Assembly: GCF_006715395.1 (NCBI RefSeq)
Contig: NZ_VFNC01000001.1
Location: forward strand, 2,728,001-2,792,000
From: Streptomyces sp. SLBN-31
GTDB taxonomy: Bacteria > Actinomycetota > Actinomycetes > Streptomycetales > Streptomycetaceae
Direction of reading: 5' to 3'
DNA length: 64,000 bases
The position numbers and the translations under genes were made by a program. The notes below the pieces were generated by a model, which was given only the letters and a program-made list of their open reading frames with translations, did no database searches and was not told the DNA's origin. Each line of letters starts with the position of its first letter. Position 1 is the first letter of the stretch. This document shows positions 7,473 through 20,906 of this stretch, one piece after another.

Positions 7473-9926
7473 TCAGGCCACGCGGACGCCGATGATGCAG
7501 GTGTCGTCGTCCGTGTCGGACCTGCTGTGGGTGAGCAGCCGGTCCAGCTGCTGGTCCAGCGAGGGCGGAACCGCGCGCGCCGCCGTCAGCAACTGCGCGA
7601 GGGACTCCTCCACGGACCGGTCACGCCGCTCGATCAGTCCGTCGGTGTACATCAACAGCGTGTCGTCGACGGCGAGTTGTACCTCGTGCTCCTCGTAACC
7701 GGCCTCCGGTACGGCGCCCAGCAGCAGCCCCTTGACCAGCGGCAGTGCCGTCGCCTCCGTGCCGCGCACCAGAACCGGCGGCAGATGGCCGGCGCGGGCC
7801 CAGCGCAGGGTGCGCTGCTTGGGGTCGTACAGGGCGCAGACGGCGGTGGCCGTGACGGCGCCGGTCAGATGGTGGGCCACCATGTTCAGCCAGGCCAGTA
7901 CCTGGCCCGGCCCGGCGCCGGTGACGGCGAGCCCGCGCATCGCGTTGCGCAGCACGACCATGCTGGTGGCCGCCTCTATGCCGTGCCCCGCGACGTCGCC
8001 CACGCACAGCAGCACCAGCCCGGACGGCAGCACGACCGCGTCGTACCAGTCGCCGCCGACCAGGTGCTGGGTCTCCGCGGGCCGGTAGCGCACCGCCACC
8101 CGCAGCCCCGGCGCCTCCAGTGGAGCCTGCGCCGGCGGCATGATGGCGTGCTGCAGCTGCAGTGCGAGCCGGTTGCGCTCGCTGGCCTGCTGCTCGGTGT
8201 GCGCGAGCTGGTCCCGGGTGGCGGCCAGTGCGACCTCGGTCCAGTGGTGCGCGGAGATGTCCTGGTACGCGCCGCGCACGACGTACAACTGGCCGTCGGA
8301 GTCGAGGACCGGCTCCGCGACCACCCGGATGTGGCGGGTGACCCCGTCGGGGCGCTGCAGCCGGAAGGCGGCGGACGCGGGCCTGCGGTGGTGCAGCAGG
8401 GCCCGCAGGAACCGGCCGATGGCCACGGCGTCGTCGGGGTGCGCGTGCGCGGGCAGCTCCTCCAGCGGCACCGGAGAGCTGGAGGCCGACCTGCCATAGA
8501 GGTGGTACAGCTGGCCGTTCCAGGTGATCTCGCCAGTGAGCAGGTTCTCCTCGAAACCACCGATGCGGCCCAGGCGTTGGGCGTGCTGGAGCAGGTTGGC
8601 CAGCCTGGCCGTCTCGTCCTCGATGCGCCAGATCAGCAGGACGCTGCCGCCGTGCCGGCTGATGTTGATGTCGGCGACCGCCGTCAGGTGCACGTCGTCC
8701 ACCAGCGCGGTCAGCCGCATGCGGTGGGCGCGGTAGGGCTCACCGGTGGCGTAGACCCGCTCGATCCGCTCGAACAGTTCGCTCTGCCCCGCGGCCAGGG
8801 GATAGGTCTCCAGCAGCAGTGCGCCGTTGATGACGCCGCGCGGCCGGCCGGCGGGGTCCAGGAAGCGGCCGTTGACGTGCTGGATGAGGAAGTCGACCAG
8901 CCGTCCCTCGGCGTTCAGGTGCGGCGTCAGCACCAGCGCCGGGTCGTGCAGTCCGTCGGCGAGGTCCATCAGTTCGGCGACGTCCGGCAGGACGCGCGGG
9001 CCTGTGCCCTCCGCCGGGTCCTGTGGCGCCGAGGTCTCCAGCGTGTGCGCGCACAGCTCCGCGAGTGCCTCGATCTGCCGGACGATCGGCGGCGACAGCG
9101 GGTCCAGCGGTGCCGGCCAGGCGATCTCCAGCACCCCGTGGATCCGCCCGCCGGTCCCGGCCGGTACGGCCACCCGGCCGCCCTCGGGGCGGTGGTGCTG
9201 GCCGATGGAGGGCAGCCCGGTCTCGGCCAGGCTGTGGATCCACTGGCCCCCGTCCTCGGTGAGCCCCCGGCGCGCCACCGTCGTCACGCCCGGCGGCACG
9301 TGCCGCCACCGCCCGGCCTCGGCGGTGGAGAACCCGGCACTGCCCGCGAGGCTCAGCGAGCCGTCGGCCCCCAGCCCCCAGATGGCCACCGCCTCCGCGC
9401 CGAGCGGGGTCAGGGCGTGCTCCAGCAGGGAGTCGGCGACGGCCTGGGTGTCGTCCGCGGCCAGCGCCCCGCTCTCCGCGGTCCGCAGCCGTACGGCGGA
9501 GGAGGTGCCGTCGGGCGCCGCGGCCGCGTCGGACCGGGCCGCGGTGGCGGCGAGGAAGGCGCTGGTGACCTCCGAGACCCGGTCGCGCGAGGCCTGGTTG
9601 ATGACCTCGACGGCGAACTCCAGCGGGGTCACGCCCGCCTGCGCGGTCAGTTCGGCGAGCTGCCGCGCCGCCTGCGCCGGACCACAGCCCAGCCGCTCGA
9701 CCAGGATGCCCTTGGCCAGTTCGATCAGGGCGCGCCCGTCCGCCTCGGCCTGCGCCGCCCGCACCTCGCGGCGCAGCCGGTCCACGGTCGCCGCGAGCCG
9801 CCCCACGGGGGACGTCTGCTCGGGACCGTCGGTGCCGGCGCTCTCCGCCACGGACATGCCGAGGTCGTCGGGCGACTCGGCGCGCTCGGCGGCGGGTGAT
9901 TCGTGCGGCTGACGGAGATCACTCAC
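7473..9926 (-). CDS. ANTAR-GAF-PAS-SpoIIE serine phosphatase
   Basis: 817 residues, cytosolic (no membrane segment). Domain order: ANTAR-like helices at about 45-105 (IELAKGILVERLGCGPAQAA), GAF-like region 150-310, two PAS-like regions at 325-430 and 455-570 (GRIGGFEENLLTGEITW; PAC end VVRGAYQDISAHHW), then a PP2C/SpoIIE phosphatase at about 600-817 with VGGDWYDA, CVGDVAGHGIEAA, LLMYTDGLIERRD and DDTCIIGVR, so the metal-binding aspartates are present. Such enzymes dephosphorylate STAS anti-sigma antagonists; a STAS gene lies 5 kb away. ANTAR normally binds RNA, so its presence in front of a phosphatase may mean a sensory or dimerising use. The next gene upstream is a hybrid kinase on the same strand. 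Confidence 0.9.
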   Translation of the reverse strand: MSDLRQPHESPAAERAESPDDLGMSVAESAGTDGPEQTSPVGRLAATVDRLRREVRAAQAEADGRALIELAKGILVERLGCGPAQAARQLAELTAQAGVTPLEFAVEVINQASRDRVSEVTSAFLAATAARSDAAAAPDGTSSAVRLRTAESGALAADDTQAVADSLLEHALTPLGAEAVAIWGLGADGSLSLAGSAGFSTAEAGRWRHVPPGVTTVARRGLTEDGGQWIHSLAETGLPSIGQHHRPEGGRVAVPAGTGGRIHGVLEIAWPAPLDPLSPPIVRQIEALAELCAHTLETSAPQDPAEGTGPRVLPDVAELMDLADGLHDPALVLTPHLNAEGRLVDFLIQHVNGRFLDPAGRPRGVINGALLLETYPLAAGQSELFERIERVYATGEPYRAHRMRLTALVDDVHLTAVADINISRHGGSVLLIWRIEDETARLANLLQHAQRLGRIGGFEENLLTGEITWNGQLYHLYGRSASSSPVPLEELPAHAHPDDAVAIGRFLRALLHHRRPASAAFRLQRPDGVTRHIRVVAEPVLDSDGQLYVVRGAYQDISAHHWTEVALAATRDQLAHTEQQASERNRLALQLQHAIMPPAQAPLEAPGLRVAVRYRPAETQHLVGGDWYDAVVLPSGLVLLCVGDVAGHGIEAATSMVVLRNAMRGLAVTGAGPGQVLAWLNMVAHHLTGAVTATAVCALYDPKQRTLRWARAGHLPPVLVRGTEATALPLVKGLLLGAVPEAGYEEHEVQLAVDDTLLMYTDGLIERRDRSVEESLAQLLTAARAVPPSLDQQLDRLLTHSRSDTDDDTCIIGVRVA

Positions 9927-10003
9927 GGTGGGCCTGTTCTGCGGCGGGGACGCCGGGGGACGTCACGCGGTCGGCTGGGGGACTCGGCGGTGGCGACACC
10001 CGG

Positions 10004-14272
<4,269 letters not shown>

Positions 14273-14540
14273 GCGCACCCTCGTTCCGCTCCCCAAGAGC
14301 CCTCACCCCGAGGACTCGGAACCGCGCCGGGGCCCGGAAGGCCCCGCTATGAGCGGCAATTCCGCAGTTCACGGATATGCCTGATGAGAAATCGGTCGAA
14401 GATTAACGCAGTTCCCGGGCGGCGGCCAAAGCATCGGGAGGGCCTTTGAGCAGGCCGAAAAAAGGCATGCGGAAACCGGCATGGCCTGGGTGATGCCGGG
14501 TACTCGGACTGATTCTCAGGCGGTGTTCACCGTCCGCCCG

Positions 14541-14906
14541 TCACGGTCGAAGGGCGTCCTCGACGCTCGGGAAACAGGCGATCACCGTGTCGAGGCCCAC
14601 CAGCTGCAGGGTGCGCAGCACCGCTCCGTGGACCCCGGCCAGCCGCAGCCACCCCTGTACGGGCTGCCTGGCCTGGTGGGCGGCGATCAGGGCGTTGACA
14701 CCGCTGGAGTCCATGAACGTGACCTGGCTCAGGTCGAGCACGAGCCGACGGCCCGGGTCTTCGTCGGCCAGAGGCATCACCCGGGTCAGGGCCGACGAGC
14801 TCTGATAGTCCACTTCTCCGTCGAGGCCGAGAACGGCGATGCCGTCGACGTCGGCACGGACCACGGACAGCCCGCCGTGGCCCACTGCTTCCCGGTTGTC
14901 TGCCAC
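14541..14906 (-). CDS. STAS-domain anti-sigma factor antagonist
   Basis: 121 residues if started at the GTG with GGAAGG six bases upstream; an ATG two codons earlier would sit directly on that site. Single STAS domain: VDGIAVLGLDGEVDYQSSSAL at the N-terminus and LVLDLSQVTFMDSSGVNALI, the loop whose serine is phosphorylated by an HATPase anti-sigma kinase and dephosphorylated by SpoIIE phosphatases. It is divergent from an HATPase gene (15113) and downstream of the hybrid kinase on the same strand, so kinase, phosphatase, antagonist and HATPase are all local. Which sigma factor is controlled cannot be told; none is encoded here. Confidence 0.9.
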   Translation of the reverse strand: MADNREAVGHGGLSVVRADVDGIAVLGLDGEVDYQSSSALTRVMPLADEDPGRRLVLDLSQVTFMDSSGVNALIAAHQARQPVQGWLRLAGVHGAVLRTLQLVGLDTVIACFPSVEDALRP

Positions 14907-15112
14907 TCGCATCCTTCCGCGGTCGATCGCGCACCCCGTCACGTCCCTGTTGCCATCGCTGCCCCGTATTCCGGGCTCGATGCACGCACGAGCCGCATTC
15001 ATGTGTGCGCGGCGCAGGAGTAGGACGAGACCTACGGGGTAGTCGCGCGCTCATGAACGGGGTATTGCACATCGGCGGCAGGCAGTCTGTTCCGCCCGAG
15101 GGGTGGTTTCGG

Positions 15113-15541
15113 ATGCCGGAAGCCGCACCTGCCGAGGTAACGGTGGCCCTTGACGGAGCGCCGGGCTGCATCGCCGACGCCAGGGACCAGGTGTCCACCT
15201 TCCTGGCGCGCGCCCAGTCCGAGTACGGGCTGCCGGTCTCGGCCCGGACGCTGGACCTGTCGCAGCTGGTCGTCAGCGAGCTGGTCACCAACGCGCTCAA
15301 GTACGCGCCGGGGCCGGCCCTGCTGCAACTGCGCATCCCGGACGGCAGCATGGTGGAGATCGAGGTGTGGGACACCGATCCCACGCTTCCGTGGGCCCAG
15401 GCCGCCGACGCCGGCCGGGTGGGGCAGCACGGCCTGGAGATAGTGATGGCGGTGGTGCAGGGCTTCGAGGCTCGCCGGGAGCCCGTCGGCAAGCGCGTCA
15501 CCGCCAGGCTCTCGCTCTTCGACGACCCGCTGCTGGGCTGA
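15113..15541 (+). CDS. HATPase-domain anti-sigma/regulatory protein
   Basis: 142 residues from the ATG after GAGGGGTGGTTTCGG; an alternative ATG at 15053 would add 20 residues but has a weaker ribosome site. GHKL ATPase fold of the RsbW/SpoIIAB type: helix with SQLVVSELVTNALKYAP (N box, Glu and Asn present), VEIEVWDTDPTLP (G1) and GQHGLEIVMAV (G2). No second domain. Likely phosphorylates or binds a STAS antagonist, perhaps the divergent one at 14541. Many Streptomyces HATPase proteins of this size are orphan, so the partner is inference. Confidence 0.87.
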   Translation: MPEAAPAEVTVALDGAPGCIADARDQVSTFLARAQSEYGLPVSARTLDLSQLVVSELVTNALKYAPGPALLQLRIPDGSMVEIEVWDTDPTLPWAQAADAGRVGQHGLEIVMAVVQGFEARREPVGKRVTARLSLFDDPLLG

Positions 15542-15569
15542 GCGGGCGACGTCGGCGGTACCACGGGCG

Positions 15570-16097
15570 TCAGCCGGACCGGGCCGCCGACGATCCCGAC
15601 GACTGCGACTCCGGGGCGGACAGCAGGCCGGTGGCGGCCCGCGTGTGCAGGGAGTCCAGCGTCTGCATCTGCCGGTCCGCCCGCTGCCGCAACTCCTCCA
15701 GCCGGTCGTGGTCGAAGCGCGGATCGTCCGCCGCCACGGTGAGCAGGGCGCGCCAGAGCAGCGCCTTGCCGGCCACGCCGGACCGCAGCGCCTCCAGCTC
15801 GACCAGCAGCGTGAGGCCGGATCGGCGCAGCAGACGGCCGTTGGGCTTGGCCCGGCCCAGCTTCTCGCCCAGCCATGCCCCGTAGACCTTGTACCGGCGC
15901 GCGGGAACGTCCAGTTCGGCCATGATCCGCTGCAGGGCCCGCCGGTCCTGCGCGATCTCGGTCGCCAGGTGCCGCAGCTCGTCGCCGTACGGTGTGTCAC
16001 CGTGCTCCTGGACCATGCGGTGCCCCAGCTCGGCACCGACGGTCGCGCCGGCCAGGTGATCGTTGAGATAGACGCTGAGCAGTCGTGGGGCAGGCAT
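15570..16097 (-). CDS. Hypothetical all-helical protein
   Basis: 175 residues, not recognised. Helix-forming throughout with charged amphipathic patterns (HRMVQEHGDTPYGDELRHLATEIAQDRRALQRIMAEL), resembling ferritin-like four-helix bundles, but I see no complete di-iron ExxH pair. A Lys/Arg-rich middle (YKVYGAWLGEKLGRAKPNG) and a disordered Ser/Arg tail follow. No signal peptide. It converges on the HATPase gene with a 28-base gap. The ATG is well placed and codon bias supports a real gene. Confidence 0.7.
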   Translation of the reverse strand: MPAPRLLSVYLNDHLAGATVGAELGHRMVQEHGDTPYGDELRHLATEIAQDRRALQRIMAELDVPARRYKVYGAWLGEKLGRAKPNGRLLRRSGLTLLVELEALRSGVAGKALLWRALLTVAADDPRFDHDRLEELRQRADRQMQTLDSLHTRAATGLLSAPESQSSGSSAARSG

Positions 16098-16545
16098 GGC
16101 ACTCCTTGGGGTCGCTGAAACCGCCGTCGGTGGGTCGGTGGAAAACCGCCGTCGGCCGGCGAGTGCCCCGTCCGGGCCGGTCCACCGCCCGGACGACCGC
16201 CTTTCGGAGGTGACGACCGCGCTCGCCCGGCGGCGTCACGACCGGCGTGGTCTTGAACAGCCTGCCGCACCGGCAGGCGGGCACGGCCGGCAGTGCGCTG
16301 CGCCGGATCGACGGTGCACTCGACCCCGCCACCTTCGGGATGGTCCTTACCCACCACACCCTGGCCGGGTCCGGTCTGGCCACTCCCGCGCCCCACGGCG
16401 CCATCGAGCCGGCCGACGCCCACACCCACCCCGCCGGTGCGACCACACGGTCCTCGGCCGTCCGGTCCTCCCCATTGCGCTGTGCGAGGCGATCATCCAT
16501 TATCAGGAATCCTGTTGGTTTAATGTTGCAGCAAGGGGTACGGTC
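16098..16545. other. Gene-poor 448-base stretch with a possible transporter remnant
   Basis: No intact gene. The first 140 bases show no coding signal I trust. Bases about 16240-16400 on the plus strand translate as VVLNSLPHRQAGTAGSALRR... then GALDPATFGMVLTHH, which looks like a decayed piece of the C-terminal half of an MFS drug transporter. Bases 16490-16530 are A/T-rich (tcctgttggtttaatgttg) and probably hold the promoter of the esterase gene. Confidence 0.4.
16247..16400 (+). pseudogene. Possible MFS transporter fragment
   Basis: About 50 codons in one plus-strand frame resemble the segment of DHA2-type MFS exporters that reads roughly VLN..R..GTA.GSAL....GALG.A.FG.VL in intact proteins. 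There is no start, no upstream transporter sequence and the downstream frame drifts into low-complexity residues. The resemblance is short and read by eye, so this is tentative. Confidence 0.25.
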
Positions 16546-17439
16546 ATGCCGTTCGGCTCCAGATTCCAGGCCAGGGGCATGCAGTTGCTCCTCGGCCGCG
16601 TGATGGCTCGGGTGCATGAGGACCTGCGCTTCACGGACATACCGAAGCGCACCGAAGTCCTCCGCGTGGAGACCGGCGCCGGACCGGTGACCTGCACGGT
16701 CTACCGCCCGCAGGCCACCGCCGAGGCTCCCGCCCCCGTCTACGTCAACTTCCACGGCGGCGGATTCGTCATCGCCCGCCCCGAACAGGACGACCACATC
16801 TGCCGCTACCTGGCCGCCGAGGCCGGCTGCGTCGTCGTCAACGTCGACTACGCCGTCGCCCCGCAGCGGCCCTTCCCCGTCCCCGTCACGCAGGCGTACG
16901 ACGTCACCGCATGGGTCGCCCAGAACGGCGCCGCGAACGGCTGGGACGGTTCGCGGCTCGCCGTGGGCGGGCACAGTGCCGGCGGCAACCTCACCGCCGC
17001 GGTCTGCCGAACGGCCCGGGACCGCGACACCTTCACGCCCCGGCTCCAGATCCTGGACTCCGCCCCGCTCGACCAGCTCGCCGACCCCGCCACCAAGCAG
17101 TCGCCCATCGCCAGGCCGCTGCTCGGCCCCCGGCTGATGCGGATCTTCACCGACGTCTACGTCCCGGACCCGGCCGACCGCGCGGACCCCCTCGTCTCGC
17201 CCGCACTGGCCGACGACCTCGCCGGACTGCCTCCCGCCCTGGTCATCACCGCCGAGAACGACCGCCTGCGCGACGAAGGGGACGCCTACGCGAAGGCATT
17301 GGAGGCCGCCGGTGTCCCGGTCAGCCACCGGGTCTTCACGGGCGTCGACCACTACTTCACCCACACCGGTCCGGTCGCGTCGGCGAAGGAGGCCATGGAG
17401 CTGATGGCCGCCACGCTGCGCGGCGCGCTCCACGCGTGA
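16546..17439 (+). CDS. HSL-family (family IV) carboxylesterase
   Basis: 297 residues from the ATG with AAGGGG upstream. Alpha/beta hydrolase of the hormone-sensitive-lipase group: oxyanion-hole FHGGGFV near residue 68, nucleophile elbow GGHSAGGNL near residue 145, acid in ENDRLRDEG and His in GVDHYF near the end, so the triad looks complete. The N-terminus has no signal peptide, suggesting a cytosolic enzyme on short acyl esters or polyester fragments. It stands alone, with an A/T-rich upstream region and a membrane-protein gene 172 bases downstream. Confidence 0.92.
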   Translation: MPFGSRFQARGMQLLLGRVMARVHEDLRFTDIPKRTEVLRVETGAGPVTCTVYRPQATAEAPAPVYVNFHGGGFVIARPEQDDHICRYLAAEAGCVVVNVDYAVAPQRPFPVPVTQAYDVTAWVAQNGAANGWDGSRLAVGGHSAGGNLTAAVCRTARDRDTFTPRLQILDSAPLDQLADPATKQSPIARPLLGPRLMRIFTDVYVPDPADRADPLVSPALADDLAGLPPALVITAENDRLRDEGDAYAKALEAAGVPVSHRVFTGVDHYFTHTGPVASAKEAMELMAATLRGALHA

Positions 17440-17611
17440 GGCCGACGGCTCCACCGAACTCCACGCAGGTGTCCGGCCCGCCCCGGCCGTCGAGGAGTGC
17501 CGCTTGACGAGGAACCCGCGTCGCGCGCAGTCCCTCTACTGAGGTGAGCCGGGCGGGGCCGTGTCCTCGGCCGCCCCGGTGCCGACTGTGCGTGGAGCGG
17601 AAGGACGGGGT

Positions 17612-18895
17612 GTGCCGAACCGGCGAACGGCGACTCGCGCGCCCGGGGGCGGGGAGCGGTTCGGCTGGGCGAAGCGGCTGCCGGTCCGCCGGCACACGGT
17701 GCTGCTGGCCGTGTGGACGGCCGGCTGGTTCATCGTGGCCGAACGTCACGAGGCCGTTTCCTGGCACTACTTGAGGACCGGACAGCAGCTGCTGTTCAAC
17801 CAGATCCCCGGAGGCGGCCTCGCCCTCTACGCCAACCACCCCGAGCTGCAGATCGGACCCGTCAGCTTCCTCGTCGCCGGGCTGTTCGCGCCGTTCCCGC
17901 CCGAGACGGGGGAGAAGCTCGCGGACCTGTTCATGTCCGGCCTGGGGCTGTACATGCTCGTATTGGTCGGCCGGGCGGCCGCGGACCACTATCGGGGCAC
18001 CGGGGTCAACCACCGGCGCCTGCAGCAGCGGGTCCTGATCGCCGGTGCGGCCTTCATCCCCATGTGGGTGGAGGTGGCCGTGCGGTTCGCGCATCTCGAC
18101 GACGTGCTTGCCCTCTTCTTCACCACGCTGGCGGTGCGCGCCCTGGTCCGCGGCCGGGCGACCGCCGTCGGCGTCTGCCTCGCCCTGGCCGTCGGCTGCA
18201 AACCCTGGGCGGTCGGCTTCACCCCCCTCTTCCTGGCACTGCCCCGCGGTGGCCGGGCGCGCGCCGCGGCCTGGCTGTTCGCCCTGGTGGCCGCCGCCTG
18301 GCTGCCGTTCTACCTCACCCACACGGACACGTTCGCCGCCGCCCGCTTCACCATTCCCAACCAACCGGCCTCGTCGCTGCGCTGGTTCGGCGTGCACGAT
18401 CCCGTCACCCCTTGGTGGGACCGGCCCGCCCAGATGAGCCTCGGCGTCGCCCTGGGCGTCCTCGCGGTCCGTCGGCAGCGCTGGCCGGCCGTCGTCCTGC
18501 TCGCCGCCGACGCCCGCATCGCCCTGGACCCCGGCGTGTACACGTACTACAACGCCTCCGTCCTCCTCGGCACCCTGATCTGGGACTCGATCGGCCAGCG
18601 GCGTCTGGTTCCCTGGGTGAGCTGGATCGCGCTGCTGTCCCTCTACGGCAGTGCCCTGCTGATTCCGTCCGACGGTGCCCGCGGCCTCATCCGCCTCGCC
18701 TTCGCGTTCGGTTCGGCCGCCTACGTCCTGTGGTGGCCCCAGCGCATGCCGCGCGGCAGACGCGACACCCGTCGGCCACCGCACCCCGATCCGCTCCCGG
18801 AGCACCGGCACTTGGCCCGTTCGCCGGGCCAACCGCCCGGCGCACCAAGGGCGTTGTCAGTGGCACCTGTCAGGCTTCGGGCATGGCGGACATGA
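17612..18895 (+). CDS. Multi-pass membrane protein, possibly a GT-C-type glycosyltransferase
   Basis: 427 residues from the GTG preceded by AAGGACGGGG. Eight or more hydrophobic segments (VLLAVWTAGWFIV, IGPVSFLVAGLFAPF, LYMLVLVGRAA, VGVCLALAVGC, AAAWLFALVAAAW, VSWIALLSLYGSALL). Acidic and aromatic residues cluster before the second segment (WHYLRTGQQLLF...YANHPELQIGP) and LDDVLALFF lies in the middle, as in integral-membrane polyprenol-sugar transferases, but I cannot confirm a catalytic DxD/DE motif. The last 40 residues are Pro/Arg-rich and may not be conserved. Its TGA overlaps the next ATG (ATGA). Confidence 0.75.
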   Translation: MPNRRTATRAPGGGERFGWAKRLPVRRHTVLLAVWTAGWFIVAERHEAVSWHYLRTGQQLLFNQIPGGGLALYANHPELQIGPVSFLVAGLFAPFPPETGEKLADLFMSGLGLYMLVLVGRAAADHYRGTGVNHRRLQQRVLIAGAAFIPMWVEVAVRFAHLDDVLALFFTTLAVRALVRGRATAVGVCLALAVGCKPWAVGFTPLFLALPRGGRARAAAWLFALVAAAWLPFYLTHTDTFAAARFTIPNQPASSLRWFGVHDPVTPWWDRPAQMSLGVALGVLAVRRQRWPAVVLLAADARIALDPGVYTYYNASVLLGTLIWDSIGQRRLVPWVSWIALLSLYGSALLIPSDGARGLIRLAFAFGSAAYVLWWPQRMPRGRRDTRRPPHPDPLPEHRHLARSPGQPPGAPRALSVAPVRLRAWRT

Positions 18896-20771
18896 GCGAC
18901 GACTGGCGGTCCTTCCTACGGCGGTGGAGCGAGGAGTGGGCGGACGCGCAGGACCCGGAGACACCGGAAGGCATTCACGCGCCCGACGAGGAACCCCGCC
19001 GCACACGGTGGCTGGGCTTCCCACCCGCGTCCGAGGAGCGCATCAAGGCGCTGGAGGAGCGGCTCGGACTCCGGCTGCCGCCCTCGTACCGGACATTTCT
19101 CGCGGTGAGCGACGGCTGGCGGCACGCGGGTGACTTCGTCCGGCTGCTGGCGGGCTCGGACCGCATCCGCCCGCACGAGGACGCGGCAGGTCTGTCCGCG
19201 TACTTCCCTGGCGAACTCGACGACGACCCCACCAGGGAGGAGACACTCCTTGCAGGGATGTGGCAGCGGGCGCTGCAACTCGACGTGGAGTCGGACGCCG
19301 TGTACGTCCTGCTCGACCCCGGAGACGTCGACGACACCGGCGAGTGGGCCGTCTACACCTGGGCGTCCTGGCGTGCGAGCCCGCCCGAACGGTTCCCGTC
19401 GTTCCGCGCCTTCATGGAGGCGATGCACAGGGAGTTCCACCAGATGCGGACGGACCGATCGGCGCGCGAGGGGCGGGAGTTCGTCAACGCGACCACACGG
19501 TCCCTGGACGCCTCCGTCGAGGCCGCCCGGCTCGACGCCCTCGCCGGAAGATACGAGCAGGCCTCGGCGGCCCTGGCGGAGGCGATCGCGTACGGCAGGC
19601 CCCGGGCGACGGGACTGCGGGACCAGATCCGCCGCCTGCTCGGCGAGCCCTGCGCGGTGTCCTTCCACGGCCTCTCGGACGACCCGAGGTACGCGCCGGA
19701 GGTGCTGCCGGTGCTGGCCACCGAGCACATACGGAACCACTGGGACGACAGCACGTTCCTCCCGTCGGCTCCCGAGACCGTGCGCCCGACGGCGGAGGAG
19801 TCCCTGCGCCGGCTGCGGGACGGCACGTTCCGCTACACGCCCGCCGGCCCCTTCGCGGCCGCCGTGGAGGAGGCCCGGGAACAGGCCCGTTGGGGCGACA
19901 CGGACGCTGCCTGGCATACGCTGCGCACCTCGCTGCCCGAGTGGCGGCCGCTCGGCCCGGACCACATCGCGCCCGTCGGCCTGTGCGCCGACCCGGTCCT
20001 GGGACCCCTCCTCACCCCGGAGCGGGGCCGGGAGCTGCTGGCCACACCGAGGGCCGGGCAGCAGGGCAGCGCCCCCGCTCCGGCGGCCGACCAGGATCCC
20101 CCGGGTCTGGCCTGGCTGGCGGACACCGATCGGGGCAGCATCCTGACGTCGTACCGCTTCCTGCTGGTGGAGGGCGTGGAACCGGCCCAACTGCCCGCCC
20201 GTATCGGCGCGGACGGGATCCCCGGCCTGCGGGAACCGATGACGTTGTGGGACGCGCGCAACGACCATGGCCTTTCGACGTCCGGGGACGAGGCGGTGGC
20301 CGTCGTCGGCCGGGCGGGGCCCGGCTGGAGCTTCACCCTGGAGCCCGGGCCGGGCGGCTTCGACGAGAAGCGGTTCGTCTCCCCGGCCGTCGCCGCCTCC
20401 CGGGGCGCTCGCGCGGTCACGGTGTGGAGCGAGCCCTTCGAGGGAGACCGCTTTGGACACTTCCTGCTGTCCGTCACGCAGAACGGCGAGGAGACCTACG
20501 GATTCACCGTGCGGTCGGGCACGATCGGCAGACGAGGGCCGATCCCGGCCGCCCTCGATCCCGGCCGTCTCTTCCTCCCGGCGAACCCCTCGCCGAGCGG
20601 CTGGGCGAGCGGCGCGCCCTGGAGGCCCTCGCCTTCGAGTTCGGTGTCCGTCTGCCGAGGCTTGCCCTCACCCGGGGTCGCCTGCACAGCTTCCGCACCC
20701 TGCCGTGGAACCGTCCCCCGGCGCCGGGCGAGCGTACCGCGACCCTGCGCTTCGTGCGGTATCGGCCCTGA
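18892..20771 (+). CDS. SMI1/KNR4-type protein with C-terminal DUF6461-like domain, apparently frameshifted
   Basis: Starts at the ATG overlapping the previous stop (alternative ATG at 18883). Residues 1-190 carry an SMI1/KNR4 fold (GFPPASEERIKALEERLGL, LPPSYRTFLAVSDGWR, VYVLLDPGD), often immunity proteins or regulators. Residues about 400-560 resemble DUF6461 (LAWLADTDRGSILTSYRF...FGHFLLSVTQNGEE). Near 20575-20590 the good frame ends: the original frame becomes a Ser/Pro/Cys-rich tail, while the -1 frame carries EPLAERLGERRALEALAFEF and GVRLPRLALTRGRLHSF to a TGA at 20769. A net loss of one base explains this. It may be a true pseudogene, an indel error, or programmed slippage. Confidence 0.75.
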
Positions 20772-20906
20772 ACCCCGCCCTCGCTGGAATTCGCCGTCGC
20801 CCGGTGACCTGTCCGGCTTCGCCGAGAAGGCATCAAAGGGCTGGTCACGGCTCATACTTGAGGATGCGGGGCGAGCCCGCGCCGGGCTGACGGGGGAGTG
20901 GCGGAA

